DNA of 5,502 nt, taken from positions 1 to 5,502 of the forward strand of contig CAKORH010000075.1 in NCBI GenBank assembly GCA_934101235.1, given 5' to 3'. Source of the DNA: an uncultured Bacilli bacterium (lineage in GTDB: Bacteria; Bacillota_I; Bacilli_A; RF39; UBA660). The translations under genes and the position numbers were made by a program. A model generated the notes under the pieces. It was not told where the DNA came from. It saw only the letters and a list, made by a program, of their open reading frames with translations, and did no database searches. Below are positions 1 through 5,502 of the stretch, piece after piece (positions within the stretch are counted from its first letter, which is position 1; the number at the start of each line of letters is the position of its first letter).

Positions 1-1549
1 GTATAAATAAATCAAAATCTATATTTATTAAATCAAAAAAACGTTTAATTTTATCATACTTAGTTATTACTTTAATATTTTCTGTAATATTTAATAAATC
101 TATAATTATAAATAAATCTTTTTCTTTTATACCATAATTTCTCAATATTTGTTCTTTTATTTCAAAATTAATATTATGATTTAATAATAATTCTTCTTTT
201 TCTTTATAGGTTAATTTTTTAATTTTTTCTACAACATAATTAGGATAATAATTAATTATAGCATTTATAATTTTATCATTAAAATTATTAGAAGCATATT
301 TTACTATTTCATTATAAGTCATAGTATTTATCAAATTAATTATAATTTTTCCAGAAAATTTTATCACAACATCAATTAACTCTTTATAACAATAATTCAT
401 TTCTAAGATTTTAAGAATATTATCTTCATTAACTTTTGATGTAATTATTAAATCAATTAGTTCTTCAACATAATAATTATTATTCATTCCATAAATTAAA
501 CTAACTAATTCTTTTTCATCAATTATTTTTTTTATTAATTCTTTATGTGTATTAAATATTTTTAAATTCAATTCTCTAGGTCCATTTTTTATTTGCCCAA
601 ACTCATTACTACCTTTTTTTATATCACTTTCCTTTAAACCACTAATATATCTTTTAATAACTTTTTTATTATTATTTAAAATATAATGTTTAATTTCAAG
701 TGGTAAAAAACTGCCCATTAATCCATTTAATTCATACTTATTTATTTTTTTAAATACTCTTAGTACTCTCTTTTTAGATATTTTTAATGTCAAATCAGTA
801 AGATCAACAAACTTACATGTACAACATCTATATAATGTATATCTATCACTAAATTTAATCATTTTTTCTATATCAGATTTTCTCTTAATCATAATAATTT
901 TTTTTAGTTTACTTGAAATCGAAAAAGAATCACATAATAAAACTAACAATTCTTTATTTTTTATATTCATAATATAATTATCAATATAATTACTATACTT
1001 TTTTATTATAATATTTTGATATTCTTCACAATAATCTAGATTTCTTAAGCATTCAATAATATTAGATTCATTAATATAATTATTAATAATAAATTTTTTA
1101 TATTTTTCATTTACAAAAATTGATTCTAATATCGAAGAAATATAAAATGTTTTAATATTATTTTTTTTAATAATACTTTCTTTAAAATTATCACTAATAT
1201 CATTATTTTCTAAAATTATTTTAACAAATGAACTATCCAATAAAGAATTTAACAAATAAAATTTATTTTTTTCCGTTACTTTATCAGATATTATATAATT
1301 TAATATTTTTTTTTGATCATTTTTATTTATCATAAATTTCAATAACTCACTAATATAATAATCTTTTTCTAAATATTCCATTTTAAAATCTACTTTATTA
1401 AATTTGTAACATTTAATAATTCCATTTATTATCTTCTTTTTATTTTTACTATGAATTAATTTATTATATATTAATTTCTTTTCTTCTACACTAATATTTT
1501 CTAAATATAATTTACTATATATTTTTTTTGCATTTATAAAATTTAACAT
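1..1549 (-). CDS. Large all-helical Lys/Asn/Ile-rich protein of unknown function (3' end beyond window)
   Basis: Reading the minus strand from the ATG at 1549-1547 gives 516 uninterrupted codons and then runs off the window edge, so the C-terminus is missing. The start is supported by AAGGA 9 bases upstream and by a promoter just before it. I do not recognise the family. The protein has no signal peptide or convincing membrane segment and is probably cytoplasmic. It is made almost entirely of short amphipathic helices separated by Asn or Asp turns, for example around residues 17-46, 115-145, 376-398 and 458-487. This gives the feel of an alpha-solenoid (HEAT/ARM-like), but I see no clean repeat consensus. 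A Cys cluster, RCCTCK at 241-246, and a less helical stretch around 313-333 (with NGPREL at 322-327) are the only distinctive landmarks. Codon choice is extremely A/T-biased, like its neighbours. It appears monocistronic at its 5' end. The reading frame is certain; the function is unknown. Confidence 0.85.
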   Translation of the reverse strand, partial: MLNFINAKKIYSKLYLENISVEEKKLIYNKLIHSKNKKKIINGIIKCYKFNKVDFKMEYLEKDYYISELLKFMINKNDQKKILNYIISDKVTEKNKFYLLNSLLDSSFVKIILENNDISDNFKESIIKKNNIKTFYISSILESIFVNEKYKKFIINNYINESNIIECLRNLDYCEEYQNIIIKKYSNYIDNYIMNIKNKELLVLLCDSFSISSKLKKIIMIKRKSDIEKMIKFSDRYTLYRCCTCKFVDLTDLTLKISKKRVLRVFKKINKYELNGLMGSFLPLEIKHYILNNNKKVIKRYISGLKESDIKKGSNEFGQIKNGPRELNLKIFNTHKELIKKIIDEKELVSLIYGMNNNYYVEELIDLIITSKVNEDNILKILEMNYCYKELIDVVIKFSGKIIINLINTMTYNEIVKYASNNFNDKIINAIINYYPNYVVEKIKKLTYKEKEELLLNHNINFEIKEQILRNYGIKEKDLFIIIDLLNITENIKVITKYDKIKRFFDLINIDFDLFI

Positions 1550-1558
1550 TATAATATA

Positions 1559-1563
1559 TCCTT
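1559..1563 (-). promoter_or_regulatory. Ribosome binding site of the helical protein gene
   Basis: AAGGA on the minus strand lies 9 bases before the ATG at 1549. A further purine-rich GGGAG sits a few bases upstream. No other ATG in frame has a comparable site nearby, so this fixes the start. Confidence 0.7.
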
Positions 1564-1584
1564 AACTCCCTTTTTCAATTAGTT

Positions 1585-1613
1585 ATTGTAATATAATTTT
1601 TGCTTTTAGTAAA
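1585..1613 (-). promoter_or_regulatory. Sigma-A type promoter for the helical protein gene
   Basis: On the minus strand, TTTACT (1613-1608, 4 of 6 to TTGACA) and TACAAT (1590-1585, 5 of 6 to TATAAT) are separated by exactly 17 bases. Transcription would start near 1578, leaving a leader of roughly 28 bases that contains the ribosome binding site. The -35 box shares its first bases with the T-tract of the upstream gene's terminator. Assignment is by consensus match only, in a very AT-rich background. Confidence 0.6.
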
Positions 1614-1642
1614 GAAAAAAATACCACTATTATTAGTGATAT
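1612..1642 (-). terminator. Intrinsic terminator of the Asn-rich membrane protein gene
   Basis: On the minus strand, ATATCACTA (1642-1634) pairs with TAGTGGTAT (1629-1621) around a 4-base loop. This is a 9-bp stem with one G-U pair, followed by TTTTTTCTT. It begins 12 bases after the TAA at 1657-1655, as expected for a rho-independent terminator. Confidence 0.85.
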
Positions 1643-1654
1643 TTAAATTGTATA

Positions 1655-3124
1655 TTATTCAAAAATATCTAAATTTTTATTAAAAGTTTCAATATTTATT
1701 TCACTCATTATATTACTATTTCCAGAGAATGTTGAAGGTACACTAAATTCGCTTGAATTTTCACTTAATCCTAATGCAACTAAAATATCTTTTAATATTG
1801 TTTCATCATATGTAAAATCAGAATTTAATGCATTTCCTAATAATACTAAATTATTTTGAGTTGTTTTTAATACAAACATTAACATATGTTTACCATTATA
1901 TAAATAATCAGCAGTACTAAAAGTTACTCCATTTATTGTAGTATTTTTCATTTTTGAATTCATTTCTGTTTCAAATTCATTTACTGTTTCTTCATAACTT
2001 CCTCTATAAAAACTTAATATAAACGCTTTACTATTTGATACAAAAAGTAATTTCCCATCATCTTCATGTGCTTGATAACCGTTTGGAATTATAAAATCTA
2101 ATCCATAATAATTTATTGTATTTAAAGTAGTTGACGTATTATTTTCTGTATTAGTAGGTGCTATAGTTGTGGGATTAGTAGTAGAAAGTATATTCGTATT
2201 ATTACTATTTAAAGTATTATTGGAATTAATCATTTTAACAATTAAGAATCCAGATATTCCTAAAACTAACATTAGTAATATAACTACAATTATTAAACCA
2301 ACATTACTCTTCTTTTTTTCTTTTTTTGGAGTATTATTTACTTCTGTATTATTTACAGTATTCATAGTAGGTTCAGTATAATTAACTGACTGTTGGTTAT
2401 ACATATTATTAGACATTTCATTATTAATAGTTGGTTCACTAGTATTTATATTATCATTTATATTGTTATTAATCGTGCTATTCATATTGTTATTCATTAA
2501 ATTACTTTGATTATTATATTGAAAACTATTAGTATTTAATGAATTATTGTAAGTATTATTCATAGGTAAAATATCAATATTTTGCTGTTCAAATGTATTT
2601 GGATTAATTACATTTTCTGGTTGACTATTGTTAATCGTATTAAATGCATTATTGGATTGCATATTATTTATTTGTTCATTTAGATGAGTATTTATTGGTT
2701 GTTCATTTTGAATATTATTACTTATTGTTTCACTTACATTGTTATTTGCCATAGCGTCATTTGAACTATTTAATTGTGATTGATATATACTATTTTGATT
2801 ATTATTACTTAATTGTGTATCAATGCTATTAAAACTTGGTACTTCATTATTTATAGGTGTTTCATAAAATGGAACATCGCTTTGTTCAATATTTGATACT
2901 TCAACATTACTTGGTTGTAAGGTTGTATTATTTAATTCATTACTATTTAAATTATTTACTTGCTCATTACTATTCATTTGAGGTAACTCAATACCATTAT
3001 TAATAACAGGTTCATTATTCATTTTTGGTAATTCTATTTCAGGGGTATTATTAAAAGCATTTAATGATGATCCATTATTATTTAAGCCAATATTATTCAT
3101 TTCATTATTATTTTCATTATTCAT
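1655..3124 (-). CDS. Single-pass membrane protein with Asn-rich cytoplasmic region and external alpha/beta domain
   Basis: A 489-residue protein. The ATG at 3124 is chosen because a perfect AGGAGG lies 6 bases upstream. Residues 1-265 are low complexity and disordered in appearance: about 85 of the first 270 residues are Asn, with Ser, Thr, Gln, Glu, Ile and Pro making up much of the rest. Short internal repeats occur (IELPKM/IELPQM at 30 and 45; EPTIN/EPTMN at 230 and 251). A basic stretch (267-272, KKEKKK) precedes one hydrophobic helix at about 275-298. By the positive-inside rule the Asn-rich part should be cytoplasmic. After a Thr/Asn linker (300-335), residues 336-455 form a compact mixed alpha/beta domain outside the cell. 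Its start, LDFIIPNGY, and alternating strand pattern loosely recall the PsbP/Mog1/DcrB-like fold; that is a guess. The tail (456-489) is polar. It sits 19 bases downstream of a decayed gene and probably uses that gene's promoter. Function unknown; an envelope sensor, scaffold or substrate-binding role is possible. Confidence 0.9.
   Translation of the reverse strand: MNNENNNEMNNIGLNNNGSSLNAFNNTPEIELPKMNNEPVINNGIELPQMNSNEQVNNLNSNELNNTTLQPSNVEVSNIEQSDVPFYETPINNEVPSFNSIDTQLSNNNQNSIYQSQLNSSNDAMANNNVSETISNNIQNEQPINTHLNEQINNMQSNNAFNTINNSQPENVINPNTFEQQNIDILPMNNTYNNSLNTNSFQYNNQSNLMNNNMNSTINNNINDNINTSEPTINNEMSNNMYNQQSVNYTEPTMNTVNNTEVNNTPKKEKKKSNVGLIIVVILLMLVLGISGFLIVKMINSNNTLNSNNTNILSTTNPTTIAPTNTENNTSTTLNTINYYGLDFIIPNGYQAHEDDGKLLFVSNSKAFILSFYRGSYEETVNEFETEMNSKMKNTTINGVTFSTADYLYNGKHMLMFVLKTTQNNLVLLGNALNSDFTYDETILKDILVALGLSENSSEFSVPSTFSGNSNIMSEINIETFNKNLDIFE
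2230..2302 (-). other. Transmembrane segment of the Asn-rich protein
   Basis: Residues 275-298 are a run of Val, Ile, Leu, Gly and Met beginning VGLIIVVILL, flanked on the N-terminal side by a Lys cluster and on the C-terminal side by Asn/Thr-rich linker. This is a classic signal-anchor arrangement with N-terminus inside and C-terminus outside. No cleavage site is apparent, because the helix is internal. Confidence 0.85.
2975..3037 (-). repeat. Two-unit, 15-residue imperfect repeat within the Asn-rich region
   Basis: Residues 30-35 (IELPKM) and 45-50 (IELPQM) are each followed by Asn-rich sequence with Glu and Val at similar places, giving a period of 15 residues. It suggests local duplication during growth of the low-complexity region. 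A second pair, EPTINN and EPTMNT, lies at residues 230 and 251, with a period of 21. There are only two copies of each, so this is a modest repeat. Confidence 0.5.
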
Positions 3125-3130
3125 AAATTT

Positions 3131-3136
3131 CCTCCT
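3131..3136 (-). promoter_or_regulatory. Strong ribosome binding site of the Asn-rich membrane protein gene
   Basis: AGGAGG on the minus strand, within the longer AAGAGGAGG, lies 6 bases before the ATG at 3124. It is one of the two best Shine-Dalgarno sites in the window and decides the start over the next in-frame ATG at codon 9. Confidence 0.85.
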
Positions 3137-3143
3137 CTTATTT

Positions 3144-3510
3144 CTAATTAATTTTAATTAACTTAGAATTATATGTATTTTCTGCTACGTCAGTTATTAT
3201 AAATACTGAGTAATATTCGTTATCATTTTCAAAATTTTCATTTATAAATTTTAATTCATTTATTTTATTTAAATCTATAATAAAATAAGTAAATTAATAC
3301 AATTCTTAAAACTATGCTTTCTAATTCATTACTCCCAAGATATGAATCTGATTCTAAATCAGAACCAATCACATATTTCATAAATATTCTAATAATATTT
3401 TTATGTTGTTACTTTTTATCATTAATTACTAGATCAACAATCACATTTATACTAAATAAAATTGAAAGTAATAAAATACTTATTATGAGTAGTAAGGTCT
3501 TTTTGTCCTT
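3144..3510 (-). pseudogene. Decayed gene for a small secreted/membrane protein with Fn3/Ig-like C-terminal end
   Basis: Three coding-like pieces in a row, with signals intact but the frame broken. Piece 1 (3510-3409) starts with AAG exactly where a start codon is expected, 7 bases after AGGAGG. If that codon was once ATG it would read MDKKTLLLIISILLL and so on, a textbook N-terminal membrane or signal segment, ending at TAA 3411-3409. Piece 2 (3408-3265) continues in the same frame for 47 codons. Piece 3 (3293-3144) is in another frame and has 49 codons ending in TAG. It contains NEYYSVFIITDVAENTYNS, which matches the style of the final strands of fibronectin type III or bacterial Ig-like domains (YY-x-V-x(3)-TD-x-A-x-N). 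The minimum damage is a lost start, one nonsense change and one frameshift near 3265-3293. Piece 2 could be partly noise, and sequencing error could explain some lesions. The parent was probably an extracytoplasmic protein co-transcribed with the Asn-rich protein gene 19 bases downstream. Confidence 0.6.
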
Positions 3511-3517
3511 CCTATAA

Positions 3518-3523
3518 CCTCCT
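3518..3523 (-). promoter_or_regulatory. Orphaned ribosome binding site in front of AAG
   Basis: A perfect AGGAGG on the minus strand with no ATG, GTG or TTG at the proper distance. The codon at ideal spacing (7 bases, 3510-3508) is AAG. This is the strongest sign that the downstream reading frame was once a translated gene. Confidence 0.7.
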
Positions 3524-3535
3524 ATTCTATATAAG

Positions 3536-3566
3536 ATTATAACATAAAAGTATTAATAATTGTTAA
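3536..3566 (-). promoter_or_regulatory. Extended -10 promoter upstream of the pseudogene and Asn-rich protein gene
   Basis: On the minus strand, TGTTATAAT (3544-3536) is a perfect TGnTATAAT extended -10. TTAACA (3566-3561) is 5 of 6 to TTGACA, but the spacer is 19 bases, longer than ideal. An extended -10 tolerates a poor -35. Transcription would begin near 3529, just ahead of the orphan AGGAGG. Since I see no convincing promoter between 3125 and 3300, this is the best candidate to drive the intact gene at 3124 through a leader of about 400 bases. Confidence 0.6.
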
Positions 3567-3571
3567 AAAAT

Positions 3572-3599
3572 TAGAAAAAAATACCCTTTAATAGGTATT
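3572..3599 (-). terminator. Intrinsic terminator of the SpoIVB-like gene
   Basis: On the minus strand, AATACC (3599-3594) pairs with GGTATT (3585-3580) across an 8-base loop, followed by a run of seven T's (3581-3575) and more T's beyond. It starts 1 base after the TAA at 3603-3601. The stem is short, so strength is uncertain. Confidence 0.75.
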
Positions 3600-3600
3600 A

Positions 3601-4578
3601 TTAATTGTTTATATTTTTTTCTCCCTCTTCTAACATAGTTGTAATAAATATTCCGTAACCAGTATATGGATTATTTACAATGACATGAGTAACAGCTCCA
3701 TATATTTTATTATCTTGAATAATTGGAGATCCACTCATACCTTGAACTATACCACCAGTTTCATTTTTCAATTTCTCATCTATAACTTCAAATGATATAT
3801 TTTTTACTTTAGTGTTTTTATTTATATCTTTTATATTTATTTCAAAAGACTCAATTTTTTCTCCCTTTAAAACAGTATATATATATGCCTTACCAATATG
3901 TAAATCTTCTTTTTTACCTACTTCTAGTTTTTCTATGTTAGGTAAAGATTTAGTATATTTACCATATATACCTGAAACAGTATTTTTACTTACATTACCA
4001 AATCTATTATTAGTATAAAATTTAGCATTTTTAGTACCAGCATTACCAATACTAGATCTATCTATACTAGTTACACTACTTTCAAATATATACCCAGTCT
4101 TAACTTCAACACTTGTCATAGAATTACTTTCTATTATTTCATGTCCTAGAGCTCCATATATTTTAGTTTCTGGATCTATATATGTTAATGTACCTATACC
4201 ACTAATTGAATCTTTAACATAAAGACCAGTTTTATAAACTCCGTCAACATTTATTAAATTAAATGTTACATTTGCTTCTTTCTTATTACGCAATACAGTA
4301 ATGTTAACTTTATTATCTTTTACATTTTTTTCTATTTCGTTTACCATTTCATCAATTGTATAAACATTAATACCATTAACTTTAATGATAATATCTCCTA
4401 TTTTTATATCATTAGTATTAAAATTATTATTTATTTTATAAAAACCTATTACTATAATTCCTTTATTATATACTTCTATTCCTATATTGTTACCACCAGG
4501 TATTATATAATCAGAATATGCTTTAACATTAAGTGGAAATAGAAGTAATATTAAAATATATACTATCCTTTTTTTCAT
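3601..4578 (-). CDS. spoIVB: SpoIVB-like S55 sporulation serine peptidase
   Basis: A 325-residue protein. Residues 4-17 form a hydrophobic signal or anchor segment, with a possible cleavage site after VKA (18-20). Residues about 28-110 look like a PDZ domain, with IKIGDIIIKVNG at 58-69. The peptidase domain follows: GALGHEI (142-148) supplies the catalytic His146, and GGIVQGMSGSPI (275-286) the nucleophile Ser282, in the GxSGxP arrangement. Asp267 lies 15 residues before the Ser, where I recall the B. subtilis acid residue also lies. The C-terminal YGAVTHVIVNNP is family-typical. In B. subtilis SpoIVB is made in the forespore, enters the intermembrane space and cleaves SpoIVFA, freeing SpoIVFB to process pro-sigma-K. 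The same role is inferred here. At 325 residues it is shorter than the roughly 426-residue B. subtilis protein, mainly in the N-terminal half. It is not next to recN or spo0A, its usual neighbours, within the visible sequence. Catalytic residues are all present, so it should be active. Confidence 0.95.
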   Translation of the reverse strand: MKKRIVYILILLLFPLNVKAYSDYIIPGGNNIGIEVYNKGIIVIGFYKINNNFNTNDIKIGDIIIKVNGINVYTIDEMVNEIEKNVKDNKVNITVLRNKKEANVTFNLINVDGVYKTGLYVKDSISGIGTLTYIDPETKIYGALGHEIIESNSMTSVEVKTGYIFESSVTSIDRSSIGNAGTKNAKFYTNNRFGNVSKNTVSGIYGKYTKSLPNIEKLEVGKKEDLHIGKAYIYTVLKGEKIESFEINIKDINKNTKVKNISFEVIDEKLKNETGGIVQGMSGSPIIQDNKIYGAVTHVIVNNPYTGYGIFITTMLEEGEKNINN

Positions 4579-4581
4579 TCT

Positions 4582-4587
4582 ATCACC
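4582..4587 (-). promoter_or_regulatory. Ribosome binding site of the SpoIVB-like gene (GGTGAT type)
   Basis: GGTGAT on the minus strand ends 3 bases before the ATG at 4578. It is perfectly complementary to AUCACC in the 16S rRNA 3' tail. It differs from the AGGAGG sites elsewhere in the window and fixes the start. The first codons after it encode MKKR and lead straight into the signal segment. Confidence 0.65.
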
Positions 4588-4612
4588 ATTATTATAATGT
4601 GTGATAAAACAT

Positions 4613-4650
4613 AAAAAAAACAGCCAATTATTGGATATAATTAACCGTTT
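4613..4650 (-). terminator. Long-stem intrinsic terminator overlapping the stop codon of the upstream gene
   Basis: On the minus strand, AACGGTTAATTAT (4649-4637) pairs with ATAATTGGCTGTT (4631-4619) around a 5-base loop. This is a 13-bp stem with three G-U pairs, followed by eight T's (4620-4613). The 5' arm contains the last Asn and Gly codons and the TAA (4643-4641), so the hairpin can form only once the terminating ribosome has cleared. Confidence 0.8.
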
Positions 4651-5502
4651 AAAATATTTTCTCCTAAATTTGTAGCTTTAGCAACCCTTTGTCCACTCCA
4701 GCCCATCCATGTTCCTACATTACCAGAATTATTTTTTGGAGAAGTAATTTCAAATTCTAATACTTGTTGTCCATTATCATGACCCCACTTATTGGCTGGA
4801 TTTCGATCCCATTTTTGAACAGTTTGTGATTTTGCATCCATAATTATAGCAGGTATTTTAGTTCCATCGCCTAGATAAAAATCTACTTTATCTCCTACTT
4901 TACCAAAAGTATCTGTACATGCTACTAAATATCTACCATCAATAGTTGCTACATTATTGTCAGCTTGTGATCCACTATTATTCCATTTGCTATAAACTGA
5001 AGCTTGACTAGTACCAGAAGACCATTTTCTATTAATAGTTGTATAAGAAAAGAACCCAGAATTTCCATATTCATTTGGAACAATAATTTCATTTCCTTGT
5101 CCTAAACTTTCAGTTGAAGTTAAATTTGAAGCTACAGAACTTGTTTGAGTAGAAGATGAAGAAGTTGAAGTATTAGGTAATCCAGATAAATTTTTCATAT
5201 TATTTAACTGTTTCATTACATTTGATTCTGCTTCTTCTTCTGTAATTTCATAATCTTTTAATTGTGTATCAATAAAATTTATTAACTGAATCATATTTTT
5301 ATTTAATTGACCAGTTATTCTAGATATTTTTGCAGTTATTAATGCAATTAAATTACTAATTTCATTATTACCTATAATCATCCTTAATTTATAAACATTT
5401 TTTATTAATGGAGCCATACAATCAACACTAATAGAATTTTTTATCGTTTCCATTTCCATATTTATCGATTTTAAAGTTATATTTTCTAAATCTATTCTTG
5501 CC
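4641..5502 (-). CDS. Helical N-terminus, Ser-rich linker and DPBB/3D-like cell-wall domain protein (5' end beyond window)
   Basis: An ATG at 5459 would give 272 residues, but the frame stays open to the window edge (14 more codons, ARIDLENITLKSIN), and that ATG has no ribosome binding site, so the true start is probably outside. Numbering from that ATG, residues 1-90 are amphipathic helices, residues 94-120 a Ser/Thr linker, and residues 130-270 a beta-rich domain. Within it, DGRYLVACTDTFGKVGDKV (174-192), DGTKIPAIIMDAKS (198-211), KWGHDNGQQVLEFE (224-237) and a Trp-rich end resemble double-psi-beta-barrel domains of the 3D/RlpA kind found in cell-wall hydrolases and phage tail lysins. Asp208 and the WGH motif are the likely functional core. 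There is no membrane segment in the visible part. A helical N-terminus with a low-complexity linker to a C-terminal domain recalls WXG100/LXG-type exported proteins, but no WxG motif is visible. Six Trp codons are all TGG. Probably extracellular or peptidoglycan-associated; substrate unknown. Confidence 0.8.
   Translation of the reverse strand, partial: ARIDLENITLKSINMEMETIKNSISVDCMAPLIKNVYKLRMIIGNNEISNLIALITAKISRITGQLNKNMIQLINFIDTQLKDYEITEEEAESNVMKQLNNMKNLSGLPNTSTSSSSTQTSSVASNLTSTESLGQGNEIIVPNEYGNSGFFSYTTINRKWSSGTSQASVYSKWNNSGSQADNNVATIDGRYLVACTDTFGKVGDKVDFYLGDGTKIPAIIMDAKSQTVQKWDRNPANKWGHDNGQQVLEFEITSPKNNSGNVGTWMGWSGQRVAKATNLGENILNG

Noticed and set aside
2169..2381. A 70-codon plus-strand reading frame with hydrophobic content
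   Set aside because: It is the antisense shadow of the transmembrane and linker part of the Asn-rich protein gene, with no upstream Shine-Dalgarno site.
2450..3124. Dense short ATTATT/AATAAT repeats as a possible tandem-repeat or CRISPR-like array
   Set aside because: They are explained by Asn codons in one continuous reading frame. There is no fixed unit length, no conserved repeat and no spacers.
3195..3230. TATAAT-like boxes upstream of the Asn-rich protein gene as a private promoter
   Set aside because: No -35-like hexamer lies 16-18 bases upstream, and such boxes arise often by chance in sequence this AT-rich.
3314..3517. A 67-codon plus-strand reading frame with hydrophobic stretches
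   Set aside because: It has no ribosome binding site before its ATG and lies antisense to the pseudogene's membrane segment and Fn3-like pieces, whose promoter and AGGAGG are on the minus strand. Hydrophobic codons read well on both strands in AT-rich DNA.
3812..4018. A 68-codon plus-strand reading frame
   Set aside because: It lies wholly inside the well-supported SpoIVB-like gene on the opposite strand and has no initiation signals.
4591..4596. A perfect TATAAT just upstream of the SpoIVB-like gene, as a sigma-A promoter
   Set aside because: It is only 12 bases from the ATG, so the transcript would start inside the ribosome binding site, and no -35 box lies at the right distance.

Overview
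The window is extremely AT-rich, and every gene I can support lies on the minus strand, so gene order reads from high to low coordinates. A clear SpoIVB-type (S55) sporulation peptidase, strong AGGAGG-type ribosome binding sites and compact intrinsic terminators point to a spore-forming low-GC Bacillota. The composition would suit one of the uncultured AT-rich Bacilli or Erysipelotrichia-like gut lineages, but that placement is inference. All six tryptophans in the 4641-5502 gene are TGG and no TGA is read through, so the standard bacterial code fits and the Mollicutes TGA=Trp code is not needed.

Layout in transcription order. (1) 5502-4641: a 5'-truncated gene for a helical N-terminal region, a Ser/Thr linker and a C-terminal beta-rich domain that resembles a double-psi-beta-barrel (3D/RlpA-like) cell-wall domain. 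Its terminator overlaps the stop codon. (2) 4578-3601: SpoIVB-like peptidase with signal segment, PDZ domain and S55 catalytic motifs, followed directly by a terminator. (3) 3566-3144: a good extended -10 promoter and a strong Shine-Dalgarno site lead into a decayed gene for a small secreted or membrane protein. It has AAG where ATG is expected, an in-frame stop and a frameshift before an Fn3/Ig-like C-terminal end. (4) 3124-1655: a membrane protein with an unusual, about 270-residue Asn-rich cytoplasmic region, one transmembrane helix and an external alpha/beta domain. It begins 19 bases after the pseudogene and may depend on the pseudogene's promoter. (5) 1549-1: a long, 3'-truncated, all-helical, Lys/Asn/Ile-rich protein of unknown function with its own promoter, which starts inside the preceding terminator's T-tract.

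The genes do not form one obvious pathway. The shared theme is cell envelope and sporulation: a forespore intermembrane-space protease, a probable peptidoglycan-associated protein, and two membrane or exported proteins. Each intact gene is insulated by its own terminator, so most are probably transcribed as single units. I found no mobile element, CRISPR array, tRNA or rRNA.
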